DNA of 64,000 nt from Bacillus sp. FJAT-29937 (GCF_001509555.1 NZ_LMAS01000001.1:626969-690968), one strand, 5' to 3'; numbered from the stretch's first letter, positions 38,060 through 47,427 are shown. Numbers and translations are program-made. Notes: generated from the sequence alone by a model not told the origin.

Positions 38060-39727
38060 ATGAAATTTGTAAAAAATGATCAAACAGCTGTTTTCGCCCT
38101 AGGAGGACTAGGAGAAATCGGAAAGAACACGTATGCTGTTCAATTCCAGGATGAAATCATCTTAATTGATGCAGGAATAAAATTTCCTGAAGACGAACTT
38201 CTTGGGATTGATTATGTCATACCTGATTATTCGTATTTAGTTAAAAATGAAGACAAAATTAAAGGTCTTTTTATCACGCACGGACATGAAGACCATATTG
38301 GCGGAATCCCCTATTTATTGAGAGAAGTAAACATTCCTATTTATGGCGGCAAGCTGGCGCTTGGTTTACTCCGCAATAAATTAGAAGAGCACGGATTACT
38401 TCGACAAACAAAAATGCATGAAATCAAAGAAGATGATGTCATAAAGTTTAGAAAAACGTCCGTTACATTTTTTCGAACAACCCATAGTATTCCCGATTCT
38501 TATGGAATTGTCGTAAAAACACCACCAGGGCAAATCGTTCATACAGGTGATTTTAAGTTTGATTTTACGCCAGTAGGAGAACCAGCAAATTTAATTAAAA
38601 TGGCAGAGATCGGTAAAGAAGGGGTACTATGTCTGCTATCTGACAGTACGAATAGTGAAATACAAGATTTTACCATGTCAGAACGCCGTGTTGGCGAAAG
38701 CATTAATGATATATTTCGCAAAGTCGAGGGCCGAGTAATCTTTGCTACCTTTGCCTCTAATATTCACCGACTACAGCAAGTAACGGAAGCTGCAGTATTA
38801 AACGGCAGAAAAATTGCTGTTTTTGGCCGCAGTATGGAAGCTGCAATTAATATTGGTCAAGAGCTAGGATATATCCAGGCACCTAAAGATACATTTATCG
38901 ATGCCCAACAAATAAATCGATTGCCATCCAATCAAGTGACGATTTTATGCACAGGCAGCCAAGGGGAACCGATGGCCGCTTTATCCAGAATTGCGAACGG
39001 AACACATAGACAAATTCAAATCAATCCTGGCGACACGGTTGTTTTCTCATCATCACCAATCCCGGGAAATACGATTAGTGTAAGCAGAACAATTGATATG
39101 CTCTCTCGTGCTGGGGCAGATGTTATTTACGGTAAGCTTTCCAATATTCATACTTCTGGTCACGGAGGTCAAGAAGAGCAAAAGCTAATGCTGCGACTAA
39201 TGAACCCAAAATTCTTTATGCCAATCCACGGTGAATATAGAATGCAAAAAATGCATGCGAAACTTGCTGTAGATTGTGGTGTGATGGATGAAAACTGCTT
39301 TATTATGGATAATGGAGAAGTACTTGCCTTAAGTGAAGATTCAGCACAAATTGCAGGGAAAATTCCTTCAGGCTCCGTTTACATTGATGGAAACGGAATT
39401 GGTGATATCGGAAATATCGTATTGCGCGATCGCCGAATCCTTTCTGAGGAAGGATTAGTAGTTGTGGTTGTCAGCATTAACATGAAGGATTTCAAAATCT
39501 CTGCAGGCCCTGATCTCATTTCACGCGGTTTCGTCTATATGAGAGAATCAGGTGATCTTATTAATGATGCTCAATCATTAATTACTAAACACTTGAACAA
39601 AGTAATGGAACGAAAAACGACTCAATGGTCAGAAATCAAAAACGAAATAACGGACACTCTGGCACCTTTCCTATATGAAAAAACAAAACGCCGTCCAATG
39701 ATTTTGCCGATTATTATGGAAGTATAA
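38060..39727 (+). CDS. rnjA: Ribonuclease J1
   Basis: 555 residues. Metallo-beta-lactamase/beta-CASP nuclease with both 5'-3' exonuclease and endonuclease activity, central to mRNA turnover and 16S maturation. Zinc motif [19 protein letters not shown], beta-CASP region and GHGGQEE, then a C-terminal dimer domain. Its ribosome-binding site (GGAGATAG) lies inside the end of rpoY. Length matches B. subtilis RnjA. Confidence 0.95.
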   Translation: MKFVKNDQTAVFALGGLGEIGKNTYAVQFQDEIILIDAGIKFPEDELLGIDYVIPDYSYLVKNEDKIKGLFITHGHEDHIGGIPYLLREVNIPIYGGKLALGLLRNKLEEHGLLRQTKMHEIKEDDVIKFRKTSVTFFRTTHSIPDSYGIVVKTPPGQIVHTGDFKFDFTPVGEPANLIKMAEIGKEGVLCLLSDSTNSEIQDFTMSERRVGESINDIFRKVEGRVIFATFASNIHRLQQVTEAAVLNGRKIAVFGRSMEAAINIGQELGYIQAPKDTFIDAQQINRLPSNQVTILCTGSQGEPMAALSRIANGTHRQIQINPGDTVVFSSSPIPGNTISVSRTIDMLSRAGADVIYGKLSNIHTSGHGGQEEQKLMLRLMNPKFFMPIHGEYRMQKMHAKLAVDCGVMDENCFIMDNGEVLALSEDSAQIAGKIPSGSVYIDGNGIGDIGNIVLRDRRILSEEGLVVVVVSINMKDFKISAGPDLISRGFVYMRESGDLINDAQSLITKHLNKVMERKTTQWSEIKNEITDTLAPFLYEKTKRRPMILPIIMEV

Positions 39728-39731
39728 AGTA

Positions 39732-39776
39732 TAAAAGGGGCTGTCATTCATTAAATGAATGACAGCCCCTTTCACG
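39732..39776. terminator. Bidirectional terminator between rnjA and ktrC
   Basis: AAAGGGGCTGTCATTCATT pairs with AATGAATGACAGCCCCTTT around one or two bases: a 19-bp perfect stem, the longest in the window. Confidence 0.9.
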
Positions 39777-39790
39777 ATAAAAACAAGCTC

Positions 39791-40450
39791 CTAGCTCATT
39801 ACTTTTTTCTCAAAGCGATTAATATCAACATCTGCTCCAATAACAATTAATATGTCATTAAGCTGAATGACCTCATGTGATAGCGGGGAAACAATGATAT
39901 CATTCTTTCTCTTTATGGCGACTATGTTAATTCCATATTTTGCACGAATATCTAAATCAATTAAAGTATGGCCGCTAAGCTTATCGTTCGCTACAATTTC
40001 CACAATACTATGTTCATCTGAGAGCTCCAAATAGTCTAGGACATTATTGGACACGATGTTATGGGCTATACGCCTGCCCATATCACGCTCAGGATGGACA
40101 ACATGATCTGCACCTATTTTTCTTAATACTTTCTCATGATAATCATTTTGTGCTTTTACTGTTATTTTTGTTACTCCTAGTTCTTTTAATATTAACGTTG
40201 TTAAAATACTCGCCTGTATATTATCACCAATAGCTACGATGACATGATCAAAGTTTCGAATGCCAAGACTTTTAATTACTGATTCGTCGGTAGTATCTCC
40301 AACTACTGCATGTGAGGCGATCATTGAAAATTCATTTACGCGATCTTCATTCACATCTATTGCCATGACTTCCATTCCTTCTTCTGCCAATGCCCGGCAA
40401 ATGCTTCCACCGAAACGTCCAAGTCCAATCACAGCAAATTCCTTTTTCAC
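39791..40450 (-). CDS. ktrC: Potassium uptake regulatory protein KtrC (RCK)
   Basis: 219 residues: RCK_N Rossmann domain (GLGRFGGSICRAL, DVNEDRVNEF) and RCK_C domain. It gates the KtrD K+ channel subunit; ATP/ADP and c-di-AMP bind this family. GTG start behind GGAGGAATGAGCT. Next to rnjA as in B. subtilis ykqB. Confidence 0.92.
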   Translation of the reverse strand: MKKEFAVIGLGRFGGSICRALAEEGMEVMAIDVNEDRVNEFSMIASHAVVGDTTDESVIKSLGIRNFDHVIVAIGDNIQASILTTLILKELGVTKITVKAQNDYHEKVLRKIGADHVVHPERDMGRRIAHNIVSNNVLDYLELSDEHSIVEIVANDKLSGHTLIDLDIRAKYGINIVAIKRKNDIIVSPLSHEVIQLNDILIVIGADVDINRFEKKVMS

Positions 40451-40517
40451 AGCTCATTCCTCCAGGGGTTTTTACAATTTTCATTTTTGCTTCACACATG
40501 ATTGTTATAATTTATCT

Positions 40518-40547
40518 ATTGTATTATTTTCTTTGGAAATTAGTCAA
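40518..40547 (-). promoter_or_regulatory. Sigma-A promoter of ktrC
   Basis: Minus-strand TTGACT (40542-40547) and TACAAT (40518-40523) with an 18-base spacer, about 65 bases before the start codon. Confidence 0.65.
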
Positions 40548-40573
40548 GTTTGCTGTTAAGCGCTTTAAAACTC

Positions 40574-40602
40574 AAAAAAAGACCAAGCATAAGCCCGGTC
40601 CA
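40574..40602 (-). terminator. Terminator of ykuV
   Basis: On the minus strand GACCGGGC and GCTTGGTC pair imperfectly, followed by TTTTTTT, just after the gene. Confidence 0.7.
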
Positions 40603-40607
40603 TTCTA

Positions 40608-41063
40608 CTATTCTGTTTTATTCATTTCATCTAATACACGATTGACACGCTTCTCAAGCATTTTCATACCGCTTCCGCCTGCTTGGAAATGACGCAAGTT
40701 TCCATCTTTATCAAACACATAATAAGCTGGCACGTATTGATTTTCGAATGCCTCATTTAATTTATGCTCACTATCTACATAAATTGGCTGTACAATTTCA
40801 TGCTCAGCTGCTGTTTTCTTGATTAATTCTAAATCCAAATCATCTTCAGAACGAGGCATATGAACAGCAACAACATTTAACTGATCTTTATAATCATCTC
40901 TAAATTTATTTACATGCGGCATTGCTTCTTTACAAAGATGACAGCTAACAGACCAAAAATGGATTAATGTTGGCTTTTCACCTACAAGCTGAGACTTCGT
41001 TACCTCTCCATTTAACCATTCAGTTGCACCTGTTAACTCAGGCATTTGATCACGTAACTTCAT
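40608..41063 (-). CDS. ykuV: Thiol-disulfide oxidoreductase YkuV
   Basis: 151-residue cytosolic TlpA/thioredoxin-fold protein with the redox site CHLC in FWSVSCHLCKEAMP and the cis-Pro loop VPAYYVFD. Very close to B. subtilis YkuV. It has no signal peptide, so it acts in the cytoplasm. The ATG at 41061-41063 follows AAAGGGGG. Downstream of its likely partner ykuU. Confidence 0.92.
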   Translation of the reverse strand: MKLRDQMPELTGATEWLNGEVTKSQLVGEKPTLIHFWSVSCHLCKEAMPHVNKFRDDYKDQLNVVAVHMPRSEDDLDLELIKKTAAEHEIVQPIYVDSEHKLNEAFENQYVPAYYVFDKDGNLRHFQAGGSGMKMLEKRVNRVLDEMNKTE

Positions 41064-41095
41064 TGTTTTTCCCCCTTTTATCGAATCATACTTCA

Positions 41096-41128
41096 AGAAA
41101 AGACCTAACAATCAAGTTAGGCCTTTTC
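41096..41128 (-). terminator. Terminator/attenuator between ykuU and ykuV
   Basis: AAAAGaCCTAAC pairs with GTTAGGcCTTTT across six bases, with TTTTCTTG on the minus strand. It may reduce transcription of ykuV relative to ykuU. Confidence 0.7.
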
Positions 41129-41144
41129 ATTAAAATTCTCTTAA

Positions 41145-41693
41145 TTATACATTTAGTGTACTTTGTCCTGGCTTCCAGTTAGCTGGGCAAAGTCCGCCAG
41201 TTTGAAGTGCTTGAAGAACACGAAGAGTTTCATCCACGTCACGGCCGATATTGTTGTGGTTAACAACAGAATACATTAATTCACCCTCTGGGCTAATAAT
41301 GTATAATCCGCGAAGCGCGATTCCTTCTTCTTCAATTAATACTCCATAATCACGTGAAACCACATGATTTGTATCAGCAGCTAATGGATATTTCAACTCG
41401 CCAAGTCCGTTGTTCTTGCGGTCAGTATTGATCCAAGCTAGGTGTGTATGTATTGTATCTGTTGAAACTCCAATTACTTCTGCATCCAAATCTTCGAACT
41501 CATCGTAACGATCTGATAATGCAGTAATCTCAGTTGGACATACGAAAGTGAAATCCATTGGATAGAAGAAAAGAACTGTCCACTTATCATTCTTCATATT
41601 TTCTTCAAGGCTTACTTTTCCAAACTCTTTGTTTGCTAGAACTGCATCCATTTCAAATCTAGGTGCTTGTTTACCTACCATACGTTCAGGCAT
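41145..41693 (-). CDS. ykuU: 2-Cys peroxiredoxin YkuU
   Basis: 182 residues, AhpC/Prx1 type. Peroxidatic Cys in DFTFVCPTE, resolving Cys in GGLCPANW. It reduces hydrogen peroxide and organic peroxides. The ATG at 41691-41693 follows GGAGGGATTACAT. In the same direction as ykuV. Confidence 0.92.
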   Translation of the reverse strand: MPERMVGKQAPRFEMDAVLANKEFGKVSLEENMKNDKWTVLFFYPMDFTFVCPTEITALSDRYDEFEDLDAEVIGVSTDTIHTHLAWINTDRKNNGLGELKYPLAADTNHVVSRDYGVLIEEEGIALRGLYIISPEGELMYSVVNHNNIGRDVDETLRVLQALQTGGLCPANWKPGQSTLNV

Positions 41694-41755
41694 ATGTAAT
41701 CCCTCCATTAAAGTATTAAATGAGAATAGAATAATCAGTTTCTCATTTAAGCTTT

Positions 41756-41770
41756 TATTCACAATTATAA
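41756..41770 (-). promoter_or_regulatory. PerR-like box over the ykuU transcription start
   Basis: TTATAATTGTGAATA keeps the first PerR half-site TTATAAT perfectly and about 11 of 15 consensus positions overall. It overlaps the predicted start, where a repressor would act. Tentative. Confidence 0.35.
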
Positions 41771-41798
41771 GTATAGATGACTAATGATTTGAGGTCAA
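41770..41798 (-). promoter_or_regulatory. Sigma-A promoter of ykuU
   Basis: Minus-strand TTGACC (41793-41798) and TATACT (41770-41775), exactly 17 bases apart; start near 41763, leader about 70 nt. Confidence 0.7.
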
Positions 41799-41994
41799 CA
41801 TCAAATTGTAATTAATTTAATTAAATACCTATTATTATATATTTAATTTATTGAAATAAAACCCATTACATGTTTTACCCTCTTTTGGCATTATTTAATC
41901 AATTATTTATAGACTGTCTTACAGAAGATTGCTTCATTATCAATTTTACCAAAGTATTCCTTAGGAATAAAATAAAATGCTCATCCTAATTCTT

Positions 41995-42897
41995 CTACTT
42001 ACTGCTTCTGTCTTCATTTCCTTCCTCTTCAATAAATTCCTTTATTAAGTCAACAAAGGCCTGCACTTGTTTAAGCTGGAAAGCTGATTCATAGCCAAGC
42101 AGCCATGTATCTCTTTTTAAAGGAAGGTCATGCTCATCCAACAGCGGTACTTTAAATATGTTTTTCTCAGCACCATTTAAAGTAATGGCAGGCAAAATCG
42201 CATAACCAATCCCATTAAATGTCATTTGCTTACATGTTTCAATTTGATCAACTACTATCGTTCTTTTTGGGGCAGTCTTGAATGTCCGAAGCCACCAATC
42301 TTGAATTTCCTGAAAATAATTAGAATCACTTTTAAACTGAATAAACGGGCGATCTGTATTTAAAATTTGTTCCGGTGATGTAATTTCAGTGTCGACCAAA
42401 TATAGAGGGTCTTTAAAAAGATGAATTTTTATTCCTTTCCAATCTGGTGTGCCCCGTATGATTCCAATATGTACTTGATCTTCATAAATGGATTTTAATA
42501 TTTCACTGCTCCAGCCCGTAAGTAAAGAAACCTTTGCTTGAGGATAGCGGGTTACGAATTTCTTTAATACTTGTGGAAGCCAGTTTTGCCCTACTATGGA
42601 TGCAACAGCTATCTTCAAAGTTCCATGAACTTCTGTATTAAGAGCATGAATCGATTCTCTGACCTTTTCCTCTTTCACAATAACATCATTAATAAATTTA
42701 ATGACAAGCTCCCCAGCAGGTGTTAAAGACAAACCTTTTTGTGAACGGACAAATAATTTTTCCCCCCACTCCTTTTCAATCGTTTGCAAGCGTTGAGATA
42801 AAGCTGGCTGTGAAACAAATAATCTCTCAGCAGCCTTCCTCATATTCATTTCCTGAGCAAGGACTGAAAGAAAGTGAAACTCAGAAAGCGATGACAT
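41995..42897 (-). CDS. ccpC: LysR-family regulator CcpC (TCA-cycle repressor)
   Basis: 300 residues. N-terminal winged helix (LAQEMNMRKAAERLFVSQP, closely the CcpC sequence) and a ligand-binding domain. CcpC responds to citrate and represses citB and citZ in B. subtilis. The position next to darB/ykuJ matches ykuM. Confidence 0.9.
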   Translation of the reverse strand: MSSLSEFHFLSVLAQEMNMRKAAERLFVSQPALSQRLQTIEKEWGEKLFVRSQKGLSLTPAGELVIKFINDVIVKEEKVRESIHALNTEVHGTLKIAVASIVGQNWLPQVLKKFVTRYPQAKVSLLTGWSSEILKSIYEDQVHIGIIRGTPDWKGIKIHLFKDPLYLVDTEITSPEQILNTDRPFIQFKSDSNYFQEIQDWWLRTFKTAPKRTIVVDQIETCKQMTFNGIGYAILPAITLNGAEKNIFKVPLLDEHDLPLKRDTWLLGYESAFQLKQVQAFVDLIKEFIEEEGNEDRSSK

Positions 42898-42978
42898 ATG
42901 TTCACTCCGTTCTTTTTTCTTCTACTATAACCTAAAAAGATTAAAGTTTCATTGTTGGTTAAGAATCATTTTTTATTA

Positions 42979-43011
42979 GAAAAAGACCCCGCAATTACTT
43001 TGCAGAGTCTG
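42979..43011 (-). terminator. Terminator overlapping the end of the MFS gene
   Basis: On the minus strand AGACTCTGCAA pairs imperfectly with TTGCGGGGTCT, then TTTTTC. The stop codon is inside the loop/arm. Confidence 0.7.
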
Positions 43012-44518
43012 GTTCTTTCTTTGGCAGTAACATAACGAGAATAAAGCTGATTACAGCAAAAATAAGCACTGTATAATAAACCGTTTGTAAAGAAAAAGTA
43101 AGGCCATCTTGAAGCAATGCTTTTAATCCTTCTGCAAGCTTATTTCTTTCCTCTTCATTTAGAAGAATATTCGTTGAATCAATCGTTAACTCTTCTCCAG
43201 CACCTTGCCCTTGTTCTTTAAAATAATGCATGATTCGATTATTTAAAATTCCGCCAAGCAAGGCAGCTCCAATAGTATTTCCTAAATTCCTCATAAACAT
43301 ATTGGCAGCTGTTGCAATACCTCTTTGATGCCAGCTGACTGTACTTTGAATAGATACAATAAAGGTTGTTAATGTTAACCCCATTCCAACCCCGACAAGA
43401 AAGGACCCGCATGCGGCCCAAAGAGGTCCTGCCTCAGGGGTAAGAGTAGCAAATACAATACATCCCAATATGAGAGATAAACCACCAATAATAGACGTGC
43501 TTCTAAACCCGATCTTTAATAATAGTCGACCTGCCGACCATGAGGCAATTGGCCAGCCGATTGACATAGTTGTAAGCGTAAATCCAGCCACAATGGGCGA
43601 TCGCTCCATGACACCTTGTACGAATGCCGGCAGAAAGCTTGATATTCCTATCAGGATAACTCCTGTCGTTAAGGAAGCTAAGTTTGCGATTAGGATTGAA
43701 CGCTCTTTCCAAATGCTGAAAGGCATCATCGGTTCCGGTGCTCTTTTTTCTTGAATAACAAATAAAAGGAAAGCAAGCAAGCTAATGCCTATCAAGCTAA
43801 GAGCCTTTGGAGAGGTCCAAGGCCAATTCACTCCTCCCTCTACTAAGACAATCAATAACGATGAAATTGATACCGTCAGCAGCAAGGCACCGATATAATC
43901 AATCTGGGGTTTTTTCTTTTCGATGTTTTCATGAAGAAATTTTGATATTCCTATAATGGCCAAAATACCAAGAGGGATGTTAATCCAAAATACATAATGC
44001 CAGCTTGCATATTCGACTAAAACTCCGCCGACAGCTGGACCCATAATGGCAGATATCCCCCATACACTTGACAAATATCCTTGAATCTTGGCTCTTTCTT
44101 CCTTCGTATAAATATCACCGACAATGGTTGTAGCAATCGGCATAACAGCACCTGCGCCGATGCCTTGAATTAATCTAAAAATGATAAGCATTTCCATGGA
44201 CTGAGCAAATCCACATAAAATCGAGCCAATTAAAAAAATGATAATCCCAATAATTAAAATCGGTTTTCTTCCAAATAAATCAGATAGCTTCCCATATATA
44301 AGTACAGTCACTGCATTCATCAGCAAATAAGCAGAAAACACCCAGCTATATAAAGAAAATCCGCCTAGATCCCCCACAATTACTGGCATGGCAGTAGAAA
44401 CAATTGTCGCCTCTATCGCTCCCATAAACATGGCTAGCATGACTGATGCTAATACTAGAGGCCGTCTCGTTTGTCTCTTATCCTTATGTATGAAAGATTT
44501 TTCAATCACCTGTTCCAA
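42995..44518 (-). CDS. MFS multidrug exporter, EmrB/QacA (DHA2) type
   Basis: About 507 residues with 14 predicted membrane spans. DHA2 marks: AIEATIVSTAMPVIVGDLGG at helix 1, GKLSDLFGRKP in the first cytoplasmic loop, RLIQGIGAGAVMP in motif B, and GPAVGGVL in motif C. A drug/proton antiporter; substrates unknown. I chose the TTG at 44516-44518 because AGGAGG lies seven bases upstream. Confidence 0.86.
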   Translation of the reverse strand: MEQVIEKSFIHKDKRQTRRPLVLASVMLAMFMGAIEATIVSTAMPVIVGDLGGFSLYSWVFSAYLLMNAVTVLIYGKLSDLFGRKPILIIGIIIFLIGSILCGFAQSMEMLIIFRLIQGIGAGAVMPIATTIVGDIYTKEERAKIQGYLSSVWGISAIMGPAVGGVLVEYASWHYVFWINIPLGILAIIGISKFLHENIEKKKPQIDYIGALLLTVSISSLLIVLVEGGVNWPWTSPKALSLIGISLLAFLLFVIQEKRAPEPMMPFSIWKERSILIANLASLTTGVILIGISSFLPAFVQGVMERSPIVAGFTLTTMSIGWPIASWSAGRLLLKIGFRSTSIIGGLSLILGCIVFATLTPEAGPLWAACGSFLVGVGMGLTLTTFIVSIQSTVSWHQRGIATAANMFMRNLGNTIGAALLGGILNNRIMHYFKEQGQGAGEELTIDSTNILLNEEERNKLAEGLKALLQDGLTFSLQTVYYTVLIFAVISFILVMLLPKKEPDSAK

Positions 44519-44581
44519 TAATATTCCTCCTTGAACCTTTTCGCTCCCCATAATTATTTTAGTATACGTACGGATCTGATA

Positions 44582-44610
44582 AAAAAATCAAGCTCCCTTA
44601 AAAGGGAGCA
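44582..44610 (-). terminator. Terminator of darB
   Basis: GCTCCCTT pairs with AAGGGAGC across two bases, then TTGATTTTTTT on the minus strand. Confidence 0.85.
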
Positions 44611-45057
44611 TTAGTTTTTACTAATTTTGCGAATTTGTTTATTTAACTCAATCATTATCGTTCTTCGTGTAAATATTCCTTCAAAAAAACCATCTTCATT
44701 CTCAATACAAAGGAATGGATTGTCGATTAATAAAGCAACTGAATCCTGGAGTGATGAATTAATGTTTAATCTTGGAATTTTCCGATTCATTACTTCTTCT
44801 ACGCGCTTTTTTTCCAGCTGTTCAAATTCAATTCTCTCAAGGCCTAGAATTGAATCCATAATTAACGGGGTACTTATTAAGCCATGAAGTTTATAATACG
44901 GATCAAGTACAGGAATGGCCGTATAGCCGCTTTTTGTTAACACTAATAGAGCATGCTCTAAATTATTGCCAATTTGAACATGTGCTACCCGTTCCGAAGG
45001 TATCATAAAATTACGGATATTATTTTCTAAAAACTCCCCGCTGTGAAGACTGATCAT
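44611..45057 (-). CDS. darB: CBS-domain c-di-AMP receptor DarB
   Basis: 148 residues, two CBS motifs (about 15-65 and 90-140; AHVQIGNNLEHALLVLTKSG, TAIPVLDP). Closely follows B. subtilis DarB (YkuL/CbpB), which in its c-di-AMP-free form binds Rel and pyruvate carboxylase. pycA is at 7213 here. The functions are transferred from literature. GAGGAG precedes the ATG. Confidence 0.88.
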   Translation of the reverse strand: MISLHSGEFLENNIRNFMIPSERVAHVQIGNNLEHALLVLTKSGYTAIPVLDPYYKLHGLISTPLIMDSILGLERIEFEQLEKKRVEEVMNRKIPRLNINSSLQDSVALLIDNPFLCIENEDGFFEGIFTRRTIMIELNKQIRKISKN

Positions 45058-45141
45058 CGCCGAAACTCCTCAAATTATTATTATCATTCTATTTTAGTTT
45101 AACACAGTTTTCATTTAGTTGCTCCTAAAAAGTTACGTTAG

Positions 45142-45174
45142 CATAAAAAAGGGAACCGCAATTGGCTCCCTTCT
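45142..45174 (-). terminator. Terminator of ykuJ
   Basis: AAGGGAaCC pairs with GGcTCCCTT, loop GCAATT, T-run TTTTTTA on the minus strand. Confidence 0.75.
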
Positions 45175-45181
45175 ATTTGAA

Positions 45182-45418
45182 TTATTGAATTAGATCAAAT
45201 ATTTCTATCGTAATCATATCAATATTATCAAATTGATACCTTTTAGGTTTTTCCTTATCATTGTAGACCTCTAGCTCAAACATTTCACTTTTTGGCTGAT
45301 ACGTTACCTGGCATTTTCTCTCGCCGTTCACCTCGAAAAAACGTTGCATCGGCTCTCCGCCTGTTGATTGTTCCTGTAAGTTTTTTAAACGTGTTAATAT
45401 CCCTTGAAGCTGTGACAT
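45182..45418 (-). CDS. ykuJ: YkuJ family protein (DUF1797)
   Basis: 78 residues, MSQLQGILTRLKNLQEQS and FDNIDMITIEIFDLIQ match YkuJ. Small alpha/beta fold of unknown function. GGAGAGGGAGC precedes the ATG. In B. subtilis it follows ykuI directly; here ykuI is 5 kb away. Confidence 0.88.
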   Translation of the reverse strand: MSQLQGILTRLKNLQEQSTGGEPMQRFFEVNGERKCQVTYQPKSEMFELEVYNDKEKPKRYQFDNIDMITIEIFDLIQ

Positions 45419-45717
45419 GCTCCCTCTCCTTTCACAAAAACCTAAAATCTATATTTAGGTTTCTCTTTTGGCATGTTTCTATCCTAAATGATTAAATTCA
45501 GAAATTTCAATTCCATTCCCTTGCATACCAATATTAACAGCATAAATTAATGTAAGCCAAATGTACAAGAAAAAAATATTTTTTTCTCGTTTTTTTTACT
45601 TTTTTGATCCGCTGAATTTTAAGCTGAAAGAAATACGCTTCACATTTCGTCAAGCAAAATTGTTTGAAATCCACTTCCCAATTGCACTAATATAGAAATG
45701 AAAGTGAGGGAACATTG

Positions 45718-45957
45718 ATGAAAGAAATTACCATTTATACACAGCCCGATTGCCCGCCTTGCGAAATAACGAAAAGATTCTTAAGTGAATACGGCTTTTC
45801 TTATACAGCAAAAGATATTAAAAAAGACCAAAACGCTAGAAATGATTTAATTAATAAATATCAATCCTTCTCTACCCCAACAATCGTAATTGGGGAAGAA
45901 GTAATCACTGGTTTTGATCTAGAAAGGTTAAAGGATGTTTTAGACATTAAAGAGTAA
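45718..45957 (+). CDS. Glutaredoxin-family thiol protein
   Basis: 79 residues, CPPC redox site in QPDCPPCEITK and TPTIVIG cis-Pro loop. It resembles NrdH/glutaredoxin-like proteins. ATG (or the preceding TTG) behind GAGGG. Lone gene, upstream 300 bp shows no other gene. Confidence 0.85.
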   Translation: MKEITIYTQPDCPPCEITKRFLSEYGFSYTAKDIKKDQNARNDLINKYQSFSTPTIVIGEEVITGFDLERLKDVLDIKE

Positions 45958-45994
45958 CCATTCGTTTTTTCGATTGGATGGCTCACTTTTCATT

Positions 45995-46636
45995 TTATAA
46001 AGTCGAGCAAAACCTGCCATATTTAATTAAAAACTCTAATGGATTCAAGCATAAGCCAACTTGCAAAGATGATTGGACTATTTTTTTCTGATAATAGTTC
46101 ACATGATCTTTGCTTGTTGAGTGTGTTTGCTCCTTCTCGGGCTGTATTAGCTCTTCCGGAATATTATTATATAAAAACTCAGCTATTCTCCATCCACCAT
46201 CACTCTTTGTTAATAATAAGCCTTCATAGTGGCTTTCATAAGAAACAGGACCTTCATCCATCTCAGGGAAAAACTCAAATATATACTGTTCATTTTCGAA
46301 CTGGCTTAGTTTCGTTTCATCCTTATAGGTAAAATGTGGAATATAAAAAAATGGAAAATCAGTTCCATATGTAATAAACAAATTATTTTCAGTGAGAAGG
46401 TTTTCTTCTAAGAAAATCCTTTTTGCTTCTTCAGTAAAATATGGAGACAATATCTTCTCAATTTCCTCCATTGTTCTAGGTTTAACTCCAAGTGAAAGCT
46501 GAGCTTCATAGGCAGCTTGTACAAAAGCAAAAACATCTTCACGGTTGGACAACTTCTTCTCAGCTTTCGTTATTGTTGGAAAAATGAGAGCTATCGCTAT
46601 AATAATTGGAAGTATCTTACTGATTAGCCTAATCAT
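45995..46636 (-). CDS. Secreted protein of unknown function (DUF3993-like)
   Basis: 213 residues with a Sec signal (MIRLISKILPIIIAIALIFP, cleavage after TKA about 25). The mature region is acidic with many aromatic residues (TYGTDFPFFYIPHFTYK). Resembles DUF3993 proteins. The last 50 residues, with two Cys, look unlike the rest. AAGGAG precedes the ATG. Confidence 0.6.
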   Translation of the reverse strand: MIRLISKILPIIIAIALIFPTITKAEKKLSNREDVFAFVQAAYEAQLSLGVKPRTMEEIEKILSPYFTEEAKRIFLEENLLTENNLFITYGTDFPFFYIPHFTYKDETKLSQFENEQYIFEFFPEMDEGPVSYESHYEGLLLTKSDGGWRIAEFLYNNIPEELIQPEKEQTHSTSKDHVNYYQKKIVQSSLQVGLCLNPLEFLIKYGRFCSTL

Positions 46637-46786
46637 TCTATCGTCTCCTTCATTTCTTAATAATTCTCATTTTATCAACAAACAAACAGGCAGAACGATA
46701 TTTTTATTCGTAAAATAACTGCAGATTCTGACAGGAAGAAGCTTAAAAACACGAAATGCTCCCTCATTAGACAAAAAAATACCCAA

Positions 46787-46831
46787 AACCCAAAGCTGTA
46801 AAAAAGCATTTGGACTATGGGTATCCTTTAT
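46787..46831 (-). terminator. Terminator of the ba3 oxidase operon
   Basis: GATACCCA...CCAAATGCT pairs with AGC.TTGG...TGGGTAT in an interrupted stem, ending in TTTTTTT on the minus strand. Confidence 0.65.
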
Positions 46832-46866
46832 ATTGATTAATGAAAATGAAATCCACCTTCTTTCTC

Positions 46867-47424
46867 TTATTCATATTCTGAAGGGTCAACAAAATGTTTG
46901 TAGATTAAATATATTAATAGTCCAATTGCTGTCGTCAAAAATCCCCATCCTAGAGTTAATTGGTCAATTAATAAATAGTTGTTGCATAATTGATCAGGAG
47001 TCCAAATATATAAAAACCCCATTCCAAAATACTTTATCGTAAAAATGATAATAATGACGTTTTTTCCAGTGTCACTTAGTTTTTTCCAACTGTCTCTAAG
47101 TGGTACTCCCGCTAAAAAAGGCAAGCTGATAAATTTGAAAATTTCTACACTTTGATGGGTTAAAGCTTCGTCCATCGTTCGTGGTATTGTCCAGTAGATA
47201 ACGATAATCATGAATAAAATAATGCCTGGTATTCCATTGCTATTCCACTTTTCGAAAAAACGCGGAAATCGATTTAAGAAAAAGCACGCCATAAAAAATC
47301 CTGAAATAACGAGCAGCGGCATTTGCATATGCATATGCGTAATCATAATTGACTCCACTAAATTAGCAACAGGGGGAAGCATCAGGAAAATATATAACAG
47401 AAAGGCATAGAAAACTTGTGTCAT
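46867..47424 (-). CDS. Membrane protein of the ba3 oxidase operon, CtaG-like pattern
   Basis: 185 residues with six hydrophobic segments. THMHMQMPLLVISG and IPRTMDEALTH place Met and His residues in membrane helices, similar in pattern to CtaG copper-assembly proteins but too short and divergent for a firm call. Last gene of the ba3 operon, three bases after the SCO stop. Function inferred from context: CuB assembly. Confidence 0.55.
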   Translation of the reverse strand: MTQVFYAFLLYIFLMLPPVANLVESIMITHMHMQMPLLVISGFFMACFFLNRFPRFFEKWNSNGIPGIILFMIIVIYWTIPRTMDEALTHQSVEIFKFISLPFLAGVPLRDSWKKLSDTGKNVIIIIFTIKYFGMGFLYIWTPDQLCNNYLLIDQLTLGWGFLTTAIGLLIYLIYKHFVDPSEYE

Positions 47425-47427
47425 ACA

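Larger units (their letters stand above)
41694..41994. other. Upstream region of ykuU (301 bp, no gene)
   Basis: It contains the ykuU promoter, a PerR-like box and a leader inverted repeat (AAATGAGAA with TTCTCATTT at 41718-41748). The rest is AT-rich and I see nothing else. Confidence 0.6.

Noticed and set aside
41995..44518. ccpC with the MFS exporter as a horizontally acquired resistance module
   Set aside because: CcpC is a syntenic core regulator and codon use shows no clear shift; no mobile-element marks flank the genes.
45058..45181. Search for abbA and ykuK homologs between darB and ykuJ
   Set aside because: The 124-bp gap holds only a terminator and promoter-like DNA; neither gene fits there.
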